A stretch of 64,000 bases of DNA, taken from Bacteroidota bacterium (GTDB taxonomy: Bacteria; Bacteroidota; Bacteroidia; Chitinophagales; Chitinophagaceae). This document shows, in pieces, positions 27,342 to 35,475 of this stretch (within the stretch, counting starts at the first letter, position 1; each line of letters starts with the position of its first letter). The DNA is taken from the NCBI GenBank assembly GCA_018267705.1, contig JAFDXX010000016.1, positions 1 to 64,000 on the forward strand, given 5' to 3'. The translations under genes were made by a program, and so were the position numbers. The notes beneath the pieces were generated by a model. It did not search any database. It had not been told where the DNA came from and saw nothing but the letters and a program-made list of their open reading frames with translations.

Positions 27342-28286
27342 ATGAATATTGGACTTGACATGATGGGTGGCGACTTTGCACCGCTTGAAGCAGTAAAAGG
27401 TTTGCAGCTTTATTTAAGCCAACATACAGGTACGGCAACTGTATTTTGTATAGGTGATGAAGAAAAAATAAAACCTTTATTTCAAGAATATAAAATTTCT
27501 TCAGCGGTACAAATAATTCATGCCCCCGAAGTAATTGGTTATCACGAGCATCCTACCAAAGCATTAAAAGAAAAACAACGCAGTTCAATTGCCATTGGTT
27601 TCTATTTATTATCTACCGGAAAAATTGATGCTTTTATTAGTGCAGGCAATACAGGTGCAATGCTGGTTGGTGCTATGTTTACCATAAAAGCCATTGAAGG
27701 TATATTAAGGCCCACTATAGCAACCATTCTTCCCAAACTTAGCGGTGGCGAGGGTTTATTGTTAGATGTTGGTTTAAATGCAGATTGCAAACCCGAACAA
27801 TTAAATCAATTTGCAATATTGGGCAGTTTATATGTACAACATATTTTAAACATTCAAAATCCCAAAGTAGGTTTATTAAATGTAGGTGAAGAAGAAGGAA
27901 AAGGAAATATACTTGCACAAGCTACTTACTCGCTTCTAAAAGAAAATAATCAAATTAATTTTTATGGTAATGTTGAAGGAAGAGATTTCTTTAACAATAA
28001 AACCGATGTAATTGTTTGCGATGGTTTTACCGGAAACATTGTTTTAAAAATGGCAGAAAGTTTTTTTGATATAGCACATCAACGCCAATTACATAAGGAT
28101 GCTTATATAAGCCGCTTTCATTACGAAAATTATGGTGGAACACCTGTACTTGGTGTAGCCAAACCTGTTATTATTGGTCATGGAATAAGCAATGCGACTG
28201 CATTTAAAAACATGTTATTGCTTGCAGAAAAAATGATTGAAACAGACGTTTGCGGAAAAATGAAAGAAAGTTTTAAATCAGCCTAA
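27342..28286 (+). CDS. plsX: phosphate acyltransferase PlsX
   Basis: PlsX makes acyl-phosphate from acyl-ACP, the first step in membrane phospholipid synthesis with PlsY. I choose the ATG at 27342 (MNIGLDMMGGDFAP) over an in-frame TTG at 27333, because the conserved GLDMMGGD motif follows directly. SAGNTGAMLVGAM and the CDGFTGNIVLK motif are also present. At about 314 residues it is slightly short of the usual 330. It is the third gene of the DUF177-rpmF-plsX unit. Confidence 0.95.
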   Translation: MNIGLDMMGGDFAPLEAVKGLQLYLSQHTGTATVFCIGDEEKIKPLFQEYKISSAVQIIHAPEVIGYHEHPTKALKEKQRSSIAIGFYLLSTGKIDAFISAGNTGAMLVGAMFTIKAIEGILRPTIATILPKLSGGEGLLLDVGLNADCKPEQLNQFAILGSLYVQHILNIQNPKVGLLNVGEEEGKGNILAQATYSLLKENNQINFYGNVEGRDFFNNKTDVIVCDGFTGNIVLKMAESFFDIAHQRQLHKDAYISRFHYENYGGTPVLGVAKPVIIGHGISNATAFKNMLLLAEKMIETDVCGKMKESFKSA

Positions 28287-28327
28287 ATTCTTTTCTTTTT
28301 TAATTCATAAGAATAACGCACTAACAC

Positions 28328-28356
28328 TTGTTAGCAATTGTAAAAACTTACATTTG
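28328..28356 (+). promoter_or_regulatory. promoter of the cystathionine beta-synthase-like gene
   Basis: TTG (28328-28330) and TACATTTG (28349-28356) are 18 nt apart and the start codon lies 18 nt further on. Both elements match the Bacteroidota consensus. Confidence 0.7.
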
Positions 28357-28374
28357 CAGCATTAATTTGTATAT

Positions 28375-29733
28375 ATGAATATTAAGCACAACATTCTAGA
28401 AACCATTGGCAATACTCCATTAATTAAACTAAATAAAATTACAAAAGATTTCCCCTGCACTGTTTTAGCTAAAGTAGATTATTTCAACCCCGGTAACTCA
28501 ATAAAAGATAGAATGGCATTAAAAATGGTTGAAGTAGCAGAAGCAGAAGGAAAATTAAAACCCGGTGGAACTATTATAGAATGCACCAGTGGAAACACAG
28601 GAATGGGTTTGGCTTTAGCAGCTTGTGTAAAAGGTTATAAATGCATTTTTGTAACAACCGATAAACAAAGCAAAGAAAAAGCCGATATTTTAAAAGCAGT
28701 GGGTGCAGAAGTAATTGTTTGCCCCACTAATGTTATGCCCGAAGATCCTAAAAGCTATTACAGCGTAGCAAAACGGTTAGCACAAGAAATACCTAATTCT
28801 TATCACTTTAATCAATACGATAATCTTGCTAATAGATTAGCACATTACGAAAGTACCGGACCAGAAATTTGGGAACAAACTGATGGAAAAATTACACACT
28901 TAGTTTGCACGGCAGGAACCGGCGGAACCATTACCGGAACTGCTCAATTTCTTAAAGAAAAAAATTCTAATATAAAAATTTGGGCAATTGATGTATATGG
29001 AAGCTTACTTACACACTATTTTAAAACAGGAAAAATTGATATGAGTTATGTACACCCATACATAAGCGAAGGATTTGGAGAAGATTTTGTACCGAAGAAT
29101 TATGATATGAGTGTAATAGATCATTTTGAACAAGTTACCGATAAAGATGGTGCAGTAATGGCAAGAAGAATTGCAAAAGAAGAAGGTTTATTTTGCGGAT
29201 ACAGTGCCGGAAGCTGTTTGCAAGGGTTAATACAATTAAAAAATAGTTTGAAAAAAGATGATGTAGTAGTTTGTATTTTTCATGATCATGGCAGCCGATA
29301 TGTTGGAAAAGTTTATAATGATCAATGGATGATGGAACGCGGATTTTTAGATGTAAAAACATTTAAAGACATTGTAAACGGAAGAATAGGAAAAAAATTA
29401 ATAACAGTTTCACCAACACAAACAGTTGCAGATGCTGTTGAGTTAATGAAGAAATATGATATTGAACAAATACCTGTTTTACAAGATAATCAATTACTAG
29501 GCTCAATAAGCGAAGGTGGTTTGTTTCAGAAAATATTCAGCAATCCGGAAATAAAAACAGCCCCGCTTAAAAACGTTATGGAGCATCCGTTTCCGGTGGT
29601 AGATTTTACAACACCTGTTGAAAAATTAAGCAATTTAATAAATAAAGAAAACGGTGCAGTATTAGCTAAAGATGAAAAAGGCGAATATCAAATTGTAACC
29701 AAATACGATGTTATTCAAAGCCTAACAAAGTAG
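28375..29733 (+). CDS. cystathionine beta-synthase-like PLP enzyme with CBS domains
   Basis: This enzyme joins a cysteine-synthase-type PLP domain (residues 1-320) to a pair of CBS domains (about 340-452), the architecture of cystathionine beta-synthase. The PLP lysine is Lys44 in FNPGNSIKDRMA, and SGNTGMGLA binds the substrate carboxylate. The CBS pair is visible as TQTVADAVELMKKYDIEQIPV and the second repeat PLKNVMEHPFPVV. It may make cystathionine from serine and homocysteine, or cysteine from O-acetylserine. It has its own promoter and is monocistronic. Confidence 0.9.
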   Translation: MNIKHNILETIGNTPLIKLNKITKDFPCTVLAKVDYFNPGNSIKDRMALKMVEVAEAEGKLKPGGTIIECTSGNTGMGLALAACVKGYKCIFVTTDKQSKEKADILKAVGAEVIVCPTNVMPEDPKSYYSVAKRLAQEIPNSYHFNQYDNLANRLAHYESTGPEIWEQTDGKITHLVCTAGTGGTITGTAQFLKEKNSNIKIWAIDVYGSLLTHYFKTGKIDMSYVHPYISEGFGEDFVPKNYDMSVIDHFEQVTDKDGAVMARRIAKEEGLFCGYSAGSCLQGLIQLKNSLKKDDVVVCIFHDHGSRYVGKVYNDQWMMERGFLDVKTFKDIVNGRIGKKLITVSPTQTVADAVELMKKYDIEQIPVLQDNQLLGSISEGGLFQKIFSNPEIKTAPLKNVMEHPFPVVDFTTPVEKLSNLINKENGAVLAKDEKGEYQIVTKYDVIQSLTK

Positions 29734-29778
29734 AAACTATTTATGTATAGTACCGATAAAAAATAAACTATATTTTTT

Positions 29779-29809
29779 TTGGAAAGAGCTATGCAACTAA
29801 ATAGATTTG
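29779..29809 (+). promoter_or_regulatory. promoter of tRNA-Ala
   Basis: TTG (29779-29781) and TAGATTTG (29802-29809) are separated by 20 nt, and the mature tRNA begins 15 nt after the -7 box. The tRNA-His promoter has exactly the same two distances. Confidence 0.78.
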
Positions 29810-29824
29810 CACCTCTTTAAAATT

Positions 29825-29897
29825 GGGGGTTTAGCTCAGTTGGTAGAGCGTTTGCATGGCATGCAAAAGGTCAGCGGTTCGACCCCGCTAATCTCCA
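29825..29897 (+). tRNA. tRNA-Ala (anticodon GGC)
   Basis: The 73-nt sequence folds as a complete cloverleaf. The 7-bp acceptor stem GGGGGTT pairs with AATCTCC using two G-T pairs; the D-arm begins GCTCAGTTGGTAGAGC; the anticodon stem TTTGC/GCAAA holds loop ATGGCAT with anticodon GGC (29858-29860); and the T-arm is AGCGGTTCGACCCCGCT. The CCA end is not encoded. A weak hairpin (ACCATA/TATGGT, 29902-29918) follows. Confidence 0.96.
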
Positions 29898-29901
29898 CTA
29901 A

Positions 29902-29918
29902 ACCATATTTTTTATGGT
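29902..29918 (+). terminator. weak terminator-like hairpin after tRNA-Ala
   Basis: ACCATA and TATGGT pair around a T5 loop. The following ACAATATTTT is only loosely T-rich, so this is a weak candidate. The rest of the gap to 30146 shows no gene. Confidence 0.4.
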
Positions 29919-30146
29919 ACAATATTTTAGCTTCACTTCACTCAACATATTGAATGCTATTCAATTTCTGCTGTTCTAAAAATAATTTCTTTTAAGCGTT
30001 ACATACTAGGTATAGTGGAGTTGTATTTGGCAAGAGAAAACTAAATTATCAAATCATTTATTTTCTTGCATTTATGTTTCTCATTATATTGGAAAATATA
30101 GTTATTATCTTTATTGCCTACAAGTTAGCAAGTAATTAAATTAATA

Positions 30147-31526
30147 ATGGGTAATCTATTTTTTACGATTAGAAAAGTGTTAAAAAAATATTTCGATAGT
30201 ATTAGAAATGAAAAATTTAAGAACAATATTTTACAAGCTATTCCTTTTTGGGTTGCATCATTAATTACAGGTGTGTTTGCAGTATTATATGCCAAGGCTT
30301 TTTTCTATGCAGAAAAAGGAGCATTTGCAATTTTTCACTATAAAGGTTGGTTATTATTTATAATAGCACCGTTTTGTTATGTAACAGCGTGGTGGTTAGT
30401 TACAAAATTTGCACCTTATGCAAAAGGTAGCGGTATTCCGCAAATAATGGCTGCTATTGATTTAGCTACACCAAAAGAACGCAACAGAATAAATAAATTA
30501 CTCAACCTTAGAATTATTTTTATAAAAATACTTTCAAGTTTAGTTTTTGTTTTGGGTGGTGGTGTTATTGGTAGAGAGGGGCCAACTATACAAATTGCCG
30601 GCTCAGTGTTTAGAAAAATAAATTTATCCTTACCGGATTGGTGGCCGAAAATTTCTAAAAAAAATATGATTGTTGCCGGTGCAGCCGCAGGACTATCGGC
30701 AGCGTTTAATACACCTTTGGGTGGTGTTGTATTTGCGGTAGAAGAGTTATCGAAAATGCATATTAATTATTTTAAAACAGCTTTATTTACGTCTGTTATT
30801 ATTGGAGGTTTAATGGCCCAAGCCCTTGCGGGGCCTTATTTGTATTTAGGTTATCCTAATGTAACACATTTATCGCCATATATTTTTGGCGGCGTTATTT
30901 TAGTAGCTGTTATTGCAGGATTGGCAGGCAGTGGTATGTGCAAAATAATTCTTGCTTTAATGAATTGGAAATCGAAATTTAATTCAATATTTAAACAAAT
31001 TTTATTTTTAATTATTGCATCACTTATTACTGTGTTGTCTATTTATTTTATTGATGAAAGAATAATGGGTTCAGGAAAAGAATTAATGATGGATGTTTTA
31101 TTTACGAACGAAAAATATACACATTGGTATGTTCCTTTTTTAAGAATTATTGGTTCTATTTTATCATTTTCTGCCGGTGCAGCAGGAGGAGTATTTGCAC
31201 CTGCATTAAGTTCGGGTGCAGGCATTGGAAGTTGGGTGGCCGGCTTGTTTAGTTTATCGGCCAGCAATGCCAACATTTTAATTTTAGCAGGTATGGTAGC
31301 ATTTTTAACAGGTGTTACCAGAACACCATTTACATCTGCAATTTTAGTTTTAGAAATGACTGACAGACATAATGTTATTCTTCATTTAATGTTGGCAGGT
31401 ATGGTGGCAAGTATTGTTTCTGTAATTTTTGACAAGCATTCTTTATATGATAGATTAAAGCATAAATATTTGCATGATGTTAAACAAGAAGAAGAGGTAG
31501 AAGAAAATAGAATTTTAGAAACGTAA
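30147..31526 (+). CDS. ClC-family chloride channel or H+/Cl- antiporter
   Basis: This is an integral membrane protein of the ClC family with about ten hydrophobic segments. The anion-binding motifs are present in order: GSGIPQ near residue 95, GREGPTIQ with the gating glutamate near residue 149, and GGVFAPALSSGAGIG near residue 350. The GREGP motif argues against the fluoride-specific CLC-F subgroup. It lacks C-terminal CBS domains at 459 residues. A cupin gene follows after 12 nt and is probably co-transcribed. Confidence 0.92.
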   Translation: MGNLFFTIRKVLKKYFDSIRNEKFKNNILQAIPFWVASLITGVFAVLYAKAFFYAEKGAFAIFHYKGWLLFIIAPFCYVTAWWLVTKFAPYAKGSGIPQIMAAIDLATPKERNRINKLLNLRIIFIKILSSLVFVLGGGVIGREGPTIQIAGSVFRKINLSLPDWWPKISKKNMIVAGAAAGLSAAFNTPLGGVVFAVEELSKMHINYFKTALFTSVIIGGLMAQALAGPYLYLGYPNVTHLSPYIFGGVILVAVIAGLAGSGMCKIILALMNWKSKFNSIFKQILFLIIASLITVLSIYFIDERIMGSGKELMMDVLFTNEKYTHWYVPFLRIIGSILSFSAGAAGGVFAPALSSGAGIGSWVAGLFSLSASNANILILAGMVAFLTGVTRTPFTSAILVLEMTDRHNVILHLMLAGMVASIVSVIFDKHSLYDRLKHKYLHDVKQEEEVEENRILET

Positions 31527-31538
31527 TTCATATTCTTT

Positions 31539-32042
31539 ATGCTAACAGCACAACAATTAATACAACAATTTCAATTGCTGCCACATCCTGAAGGTGGTTA
31601 TTATAAAGAAACATATCGTTCTAATGGAAAAATTGCTCAAGCTACTTTACCATCAAATTTTTCAGGAAGCAGAAATTTTTCAACGGCTATTTATTTTTTA
31701 TTAGAGAAAGAAAATTTTTCGGCTTTTCATAAAATTAAAAGTGATGAATGTTGGCATTTTTATGCAGGGCAAACTTTATTGGTGCATATAATAAATACAG
31801 ATGGTGTTTTGCAAACAATTAAATTGGGTAATAATGTTTTAAATAATGAAGTTTTTCAATTTGTTGTGCCTGCTAATTGTTGGTTTGCAAGTGAGCCTGC
31901 ATTCAATACACAATATAGCTTTGTAGGTTGTACTGTTGCTCCTGCTTTTGATTTTGAAGATTTTGAATTAGCAAAATCAACAGAATTAATGGTGTTATAT
32001 CCGCAACACAAAGAAATTATTCAACGGTTGTGCAGGCAATAA
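31539..32042 (+). CDS. DUF985 cupin-fold protein
   Basis: This 167-residue protein matches the DUF985 cupin family: HPEGGYYKETYRS near residue 16, then STAIYFLLEKENFSAFHKIKSDECWHFY-type cupin strands (key residues His56, Glu62, His65). The biochemical function of the family is not established. It follows the ClC gene by 12 nt and its stop codon abuts the stop of the convergent anti-sigma-like gene with no spacer, so no terminator lies between them. Confidence 0.85.
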   Translation: MLTAQQLIQQFQLLPHPEGGYYKETYRSNGKIAQATLPSNFSGSRNFSTAIYFLLEKENFSAFHKIKSDECWHFYAGQTLLVHIINTDGVLQTIKLGNNVLNNEVFQFVVPANCWFASEPAFNTQYSFVGCTVAPAFDFEDFELAKSTELMVLYPQHKEIIQRLCRQ

Positions 32043-32435
32043 TTACTGTGTTTGTTCAATAGGATGTTGTATTGGTTGTTTCTTTTCAACATATTTTTTT
32101 ATGGCAAAATAACCTAATAAGCAAAGCAGTATTACAATTGCTACTATTATTTCAATGTTTTGTATGTTTTGTATTTTGCGTTTTGTTTTTCTTTTTTTAT
32201 TGCTTGCAGTTTGCTTTTGTAATTGTTTATTTAATTCTGTTATACAAACATTTATATCGTTATTATTTTTAAAGTGTTGAAGTCCTTCTAATGCATCGGT
32301 TGTAAAAGAAGAGTTTGCCATTTGTTGTTCAATAGCATTTTGCTCTTCAGCAGATAAATTTCCTGCTAAATATTGCATTAATTTCTCTTCATTCCATTCA
32401 TTATTATCGTTCAATATATTTTTTAAATCACTCAT
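32043..32435 (-). CDS. putative membrane-anchored anti-sigma factor
   Basis: This 130-residue protein has a cytoplasmic N-terminal region resembling the helical domain of anti-sigma factors (WNEEKLMQYLAGNLSAEEQNAIEQQM), a basic linker, and a single transmembrane helix at about residues 92-110. No zinc-binding HxxxCxxC motif is visible. It overlaps the ECF sigma gene by 8 nt, so the two are translationally coupled. Function as an anti-sigma factor is inferred from topology and context. Confidence 0.68.
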   Translation of the reverse strand: MSDLKNILNDNNEWNEEKLMQYLAGNLSAEEQNAIEQQMANSSFTTDALEGLQHFKNNNDINVCITELNKQLQKQTASNKKRKTKRKIQNIQNIEIIVAIVILLCLLGYFAIKKYVEKKQPIQHPIEQTQ

Positions 32436-32994
32436 TAAGTGTTTTTAATTTTTGCTCAACAATTATTTTTAAATTTCGTTTTCCATTTTGAATATGACTT
32501 TTTACTTGCAATAAATTATATCCTGTAATTGCACTAATTTCTTGATAGGTTTTCTTTTGCAAATAAAATAAAGTTACACAGGTTTTTTGTTCTGTATTTA
32601 ACTCGGGTAAAGAAGCTTCTAAAATGCTTAGTGTATTATCTTTTAAATGTAATTGCTCTTTATCATCAATCGTATTATCAATATTTACATCTTCGGGTTC
32701 TACAAAAATATTTTTATTGCGTAGCTTCATTAAGCAATAATTACGTGCAATCATATACAGCCAACTTTTAAAATAATGGACTCTGTATTTTTTTAATTCA
32801 CCTAAAGCTTTTAGAAAAATATGTTGTACTGCATCTTTGGCTTCTTCCTGATTTTTTAAATATTTCATGCAAGTACCTAATAACAGTAAAGTATATCGTT
32901 GCAATAAAATACCTAACCACTCGCTATTATCATCGGCATAAAAATGGTCAAGTAATTCCTTATCACTTATATCTTTATACTGGTTGGGTTGCAC
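32428..32994 (-). CDS. ECF-type RNA polymerase sigma factor
   Basis: This 188-residue protein is a group IV sigma factor. Region 2 includes CMKYLKNQEEAKDAVQHIFLKAL and WLYMIARNYCLMKLRN near residues 40-95; region 4 is a helix-turn-helix at about 140-180 (YLQKKTYQEISAITGYNLLQVKSHI, key residues Tyr153 and Ser166). It is followed by a coupled membrane anti-sigma-like gene. No FecR/SusC pair is adjacent, so its target is not evident. Confidence 0.88.
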   Translation of the reverse strand: MQPNQYKDISDKELLDHFYADDNSEWLGILLQRYTLLLLGTCMKYLKNQEEAKDAVQHIFLKALGELKKYRVHYFKSWLYMIARNYCLMKLRNKNIFVEPEDVNIDNTIDDKEQLHLKDNTLSILEASLPELNTEQKTCVTLFYLQKKTYQEISAITGYNLLQVKSHIQNGKRNLKIIVEQKLKTLNE

Positions 32995-33066
32995 AGTTAG
33001 TAAATAAATTTTATAGTTAGATGCGGCAACAAGATAAATACATAATTTGCTTAAAATTTCTTTTTA

Positions 33067-33828
33067 ATGAATAAATTTATTTGTATTACTGCTGTTAGCC
33101 ATATGAGAAGAGAAGCTACACATAAAGCAGAAATTGTTTCTCAATTATTATTAGGAGAAACTGCAGAGTTATTAGATGAAACTAAAGATTTTTTTAAATT
33201 GAAATGTTTGTATGATGGTTATGAAGGTTGGTGTCAAAAAAGTCAAATAACAGAATTAATTAATAATAGTTCTGCAACGCATTTTTATATTAATGAAGCC
33301 GTTGGTGTAGTTGAAGTGAATGAAAAACCTTGTAGAGTAAGCCTTGCCACACCTTATTTTAAAGAAAACATTATTGCAAAAAATTTTAAACTTCATTATC
33401 CTGAACAAAATATTTTAAATGCTACCGAAATGCGTTTTAATGAAGAGAATATTAAGTATCAGAGTTATAAATATTTAAATACGCCGTATTTGTGGGGAGG
33501 AAAATCTGTATTTGGAATTGATTGCAGTGGGTTTGCTCAACAAGTATTTAAAATGTTTAATATTTTTTTAATGAGGGATGCTTATCAGCAAGCAGAGCAA
33601 GGAGATGTAGTTGGATTTTTGCAACAAGCTCAATGTGGCGATTTAGCTTTTTTTGATAATGATGAAGGAAGAATAGTACATGTTGGTATTTTATTAAATA
33701 ACCAAACAATCATTCATTCAGCAGGAAGAGTAAGAATTGATGTAATTGATAATGCAGGAATAATTAATACAGAAACAGGAGAACGAACACATCAATTAAG
33801 AATTATTAAACGGATAAATAATAGGTAA
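33067..33828 (+). CDS. NlpC/P60 (C40) cell-wall peptidase with N-terminal SH3 domain
   Basis: This enzyme cleaves peptide bonds in murein stems. The N-terminal 60 residues form a bacterial SH3-like domain, and the NlpC/P60 domain (about 130-250) has the catalytic cysteine in FGIDCSGFAQQVF, the histidine in VHVGILL, and the third residue in IIHSAGRVRID. No signal peptide is visible, which is common among cytoplasmic muropeptide-recycling dipeptidases of the YkfC type. It is divergent from the sigma factor gene. A terminator follows directly. Confidence 0.88.
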   Translation: MNKFICITAVSHMRREATHKAEIVSQLLLGETAELLDETKDFFKLKCLYDGYEGWCQKSQITELINNSSATHFYINEAVGVVEVNEKPCRVSLATPYFKENIIAKNFKLHYPEQNILNATEMRFNEENIKYQSYKYLNTPYLWGGKSVFGIDCSGFAQQVFKMFNIFLMRDAYQQAEQGDVVGFLQQAQCGDLAFFDNDEGRIVHVGILLNNQTIIHSAGRVRIDVIDNAGIINTETGERTHQLRIIKRINNR

Positions 33829-33830
33829 TA

Positions 33831-33866
33831 AAAATCCTGCACTTCTTTTTTGAAATGCAGGATTTT
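33831..33866 (+). terminator. intrinsic terminator after the NlpC/P60 gene
   Basis: An 11-bp stem AAAATCCTGCA/TGCAGGATTTT, extended inside by TTC/GAA after one mismatch, is flanked by A and T runs, so it can act for both this gene and the convergent small membrane-protein gene. Confidence 0.88.
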
Positions 33867-33887
33867 AGCATATAAAACATTGTACAA

Positions 33888-34046
33888 TTAAATAATATCC
33901 ATTCCTAAACTAAAATGTGTAGCTACTCCGGGCAATGCCAGCCAAAACCATTGTCTCCAATAAGGATCAAACAATGCAAATACCATTAGTGCTAACCAAA
34001 AAGTGAAGTACAACCAGTATTTTGCTCTCGATTTTTTTGTTTCCAT
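33888..34046 (-). CDS. small two-segment membrane protein, 52 residues
   Basis: A 52-codon frame runs from ATG at 34046 to TAA at 33888. It encodes a basic start (METKKSRAKYW) followed by an aromatic hydrophobic helix WLYFTFWLALMVFALF, a short DPYWRQW turn, and a second helix WFWLALPGVATHFSLG. A perfect -7 box lies 17 nt upstream and a terminator follows the stop by about 20 nt, so it looks like a complete small gene. I do not recognise the family. It may be a regulatory or assembly subunit of a membrane complex. Confidence 0.72.
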   Translation of the reverse strand: METKKSRAKYWLYFTFWLALMVFALFDPYWRQWFWLALPGVATHFSLGMDII

Positions 34047-34063
34047 TGGTTATTTATTTAGTG

Positions 34064-34071
34064 CAAATATA
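34064..34071 (-). promoter_or_regulatory. -7 promoter element of the small membrane-protein gene
   Basis: TATATTTG on the minus strand is an exact TAnnTTTG match 17 nt before the ATG at 34046. Confidence 0.5.
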
Positions 34072-34096
34072 AGTGTGCAATATAAAATATTCATTG

Positions 34097-34540
34097 TTAT
34101 TTTTTATCTGTTACAGATTTATTGACATTGATATTTTCTTTTATTGTTGTTTTAGAAGATTTATCAAAGAAAAGAAATTTAACAGCCACTACTAACAACA
34201 TTATGGCAAATATTTTTTTTAAAAGATTATCTGAAATAGATATAGCCAACTTGCTGCCAAAGTAACTGCCTACTACAAAACCTAATGAAACAATACCAAC
34301 TACTCTTAAATCTATTTGCCCTTGTTTGTAGTATTGCCATACGGCTAAAATTCCTATAGGTAATAATAAAATTCCTAAAGAGGTACCTTGTGCTTCTCTT
34401 TGTGAAAACTGAGCAAAATAAATTAATGCAGGAACGATAATTATTCCACCACCTACACCTACTAAACCACTTAAAACTCCCGATGCAATTCCTATAAGAA
34501 TAAGAATAACGATAAGTAGAAGTGTCATATCTTTTTTCAA
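34097..34540 (-). CDS. half-length TauE/SafE-family membrane transporter
   Basis: This 147-residue membrane protein matches one repeat of the TauE/SafE sulfite/sulfonate exporter family: GVLSGLVGVGGGIIIVPAL near residue 18, REAQGTSLGILLLP near residue 48, and GSYFGSKLAISI near residue 91. Full-length members have about 250 residues and two such repeats. The downstream 200 nt hold no second half, so this looks like a natural half-size protein that would work as a dimer. It follows ppa by 3 nt. Confidence 0.82.
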   Translation of the reverse strand: MKKDMTLLLIVILILIGIASGVLSGLVGVGGGIIIVPALIYFAQFSQREAQGTSLGILLLPIGILAVWQYYKQGQIDLRVVGIVSLGFVVGSYFGSKLAISISDNLLKKIFAIMLLVVAVKFLFFDKSSKTTIKENINVNKSVTDKK

Positions 34541-34543
34541 TTG

Positions 34544-35092
34544 TTACTTGTTTAAGAATGTTTGTTTATATAAATCAACTGCTTGTTCTACAATTTTTAA
34601 TGCTTTGGTTTTATCTCCAAAATCTTCTACCACAACAGTTTTGTTTTCTAACCGTTTATATTCTTGAAAGAAATGGCGAAGTTCATCAAAAAAGTGTTTA
34701 GGTAATTCTTCAATATTATTGTAATGATTAACGCCGGGATCGTTAGTGGCAACTGCAATAATTTTATCATCTGCATCGCCTCCATCAATCATTTGCATTA
34801 CTCCAATTACTTTGGCTTCCATTAAAGTAAGTGGTACAACTGATAAAGAACTTATTACTAAAATATCTAATGGGTCTTTATCATCTCCATAAGTTTGCGG
34901 AATAAAACCGTAATTAATAGGGTAGTGGAATGAAGAGTAAATAATTCTATCTAACTTCAATAAACCACTTGGTTTATCAATTTCATATTTGCATCGGCTG
35001 CCTTGTGGAATTTCAATAATTGCATTTACGATTCTTGGTGCATTTTTACCATACTCAACACCGTGCCATGGATGTAAAACTGTTGTTTGCAT
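34544..35092 (-). CDS. ppa: inorganic pyrophosphatase
   Basis: This soluble family I enzyme hydrolyses pyrophosphate and drives biosynthetic reactions. The signature DGDDADD-type metal site is visible in YGDDKDPLDILVISS and IDGGDADDKIIAVA. At 182 residues it has the bacterial length. It lies 14 nt after crcB and 3 nt before the TauE-like gene. Family I pyrophosphatases are strongly inhibited by fluoride, so linkage to a fluoride channel may be functional. Confidence 0.96.
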   Translation of the reverse strand: MQTTVLHPWHGVEYGKNAPRIVNAIIEIPQGSRCKYEIDKPSGLLKLDRIIYSSFHYPINYGFIPQTYGDDKDPLDILVISSLSVVPLTLMEAKVIGVMQMIDGGDADDKIIAVATNDPGVNHYNNIEELPKHFFDELRHFFQEYKRLENKTVVVEDFGDKTKALKIVEQAVDLYKQTFLNK

Positions 35093-35106
35093 TTATAATT
35101 TATAAT

Positions 35107-35475
35107 TTATGGTTGTTTTAATAACCAGTAACCTGTAATTGTTGCTGTAAAACCCATCAACAAACTTACGAGTACATATAGAATTGCTTGTAAATATTTT
35201 TGATGTTGAAGCATATTCATACACTCCCAAGAAAAAGATGAAAAAGTAGTAAAACCGCCACAAATGCCTGTTACTAGAAATAATCTCCAATCACCCCAAT
35301 TATCATGTTTTGTTGCTATTGCCATTATGCAACCAATTAAAAAACTGCCTACTATATTTACAGTTAATGTTGCGTAAGGGAAAGATTCGTGTTTAATTAT
35401 TACCGTACATAAATATCTGCTTATGCTTCCTAACATTCCACCCAATGCAACCAGTAAAATATTTTTTCCAATCAT
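35107..35475 (-). CDS. crcB: CrcB/Fluc fluoride ion channel
   Basis: This small four-helix membrane protein exports fluoride as an antiparallel dimer. GGMLGSISRYL near residue 12 and the fluoride-track motif GFTTFSSFSWE near residue 75 are diagnostic. Its 122 residues are normal. The ATG overlaps the preceding lipoprotein gene stop by 4 nt, and ppa follows after 14 nt. No fluoride riboswitch was found in front of the operon. Confidence 0.94.
   Translation of the reverse strand: MIGKNILLVALGGMLGSISRYLCTVIIKHESFPYATLTVNIVGSFLIGCIMAIATKHDNWGDWRLFLVTGICGGFTTFSSFSWECMNMLQHQKYLQAILYVLVSLLMGFTATITGYWLLKQP

Noticed and set aside
30147..31526. Idea that the ClC protein is a fluoride-specific CLC-F exporter, given the nearby crcB.
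   Set aside because: The GREGP and GSGIP motifs match ordinary chloride-type ClC proteins, and the gene is about 4 kb from crcB in another unit.
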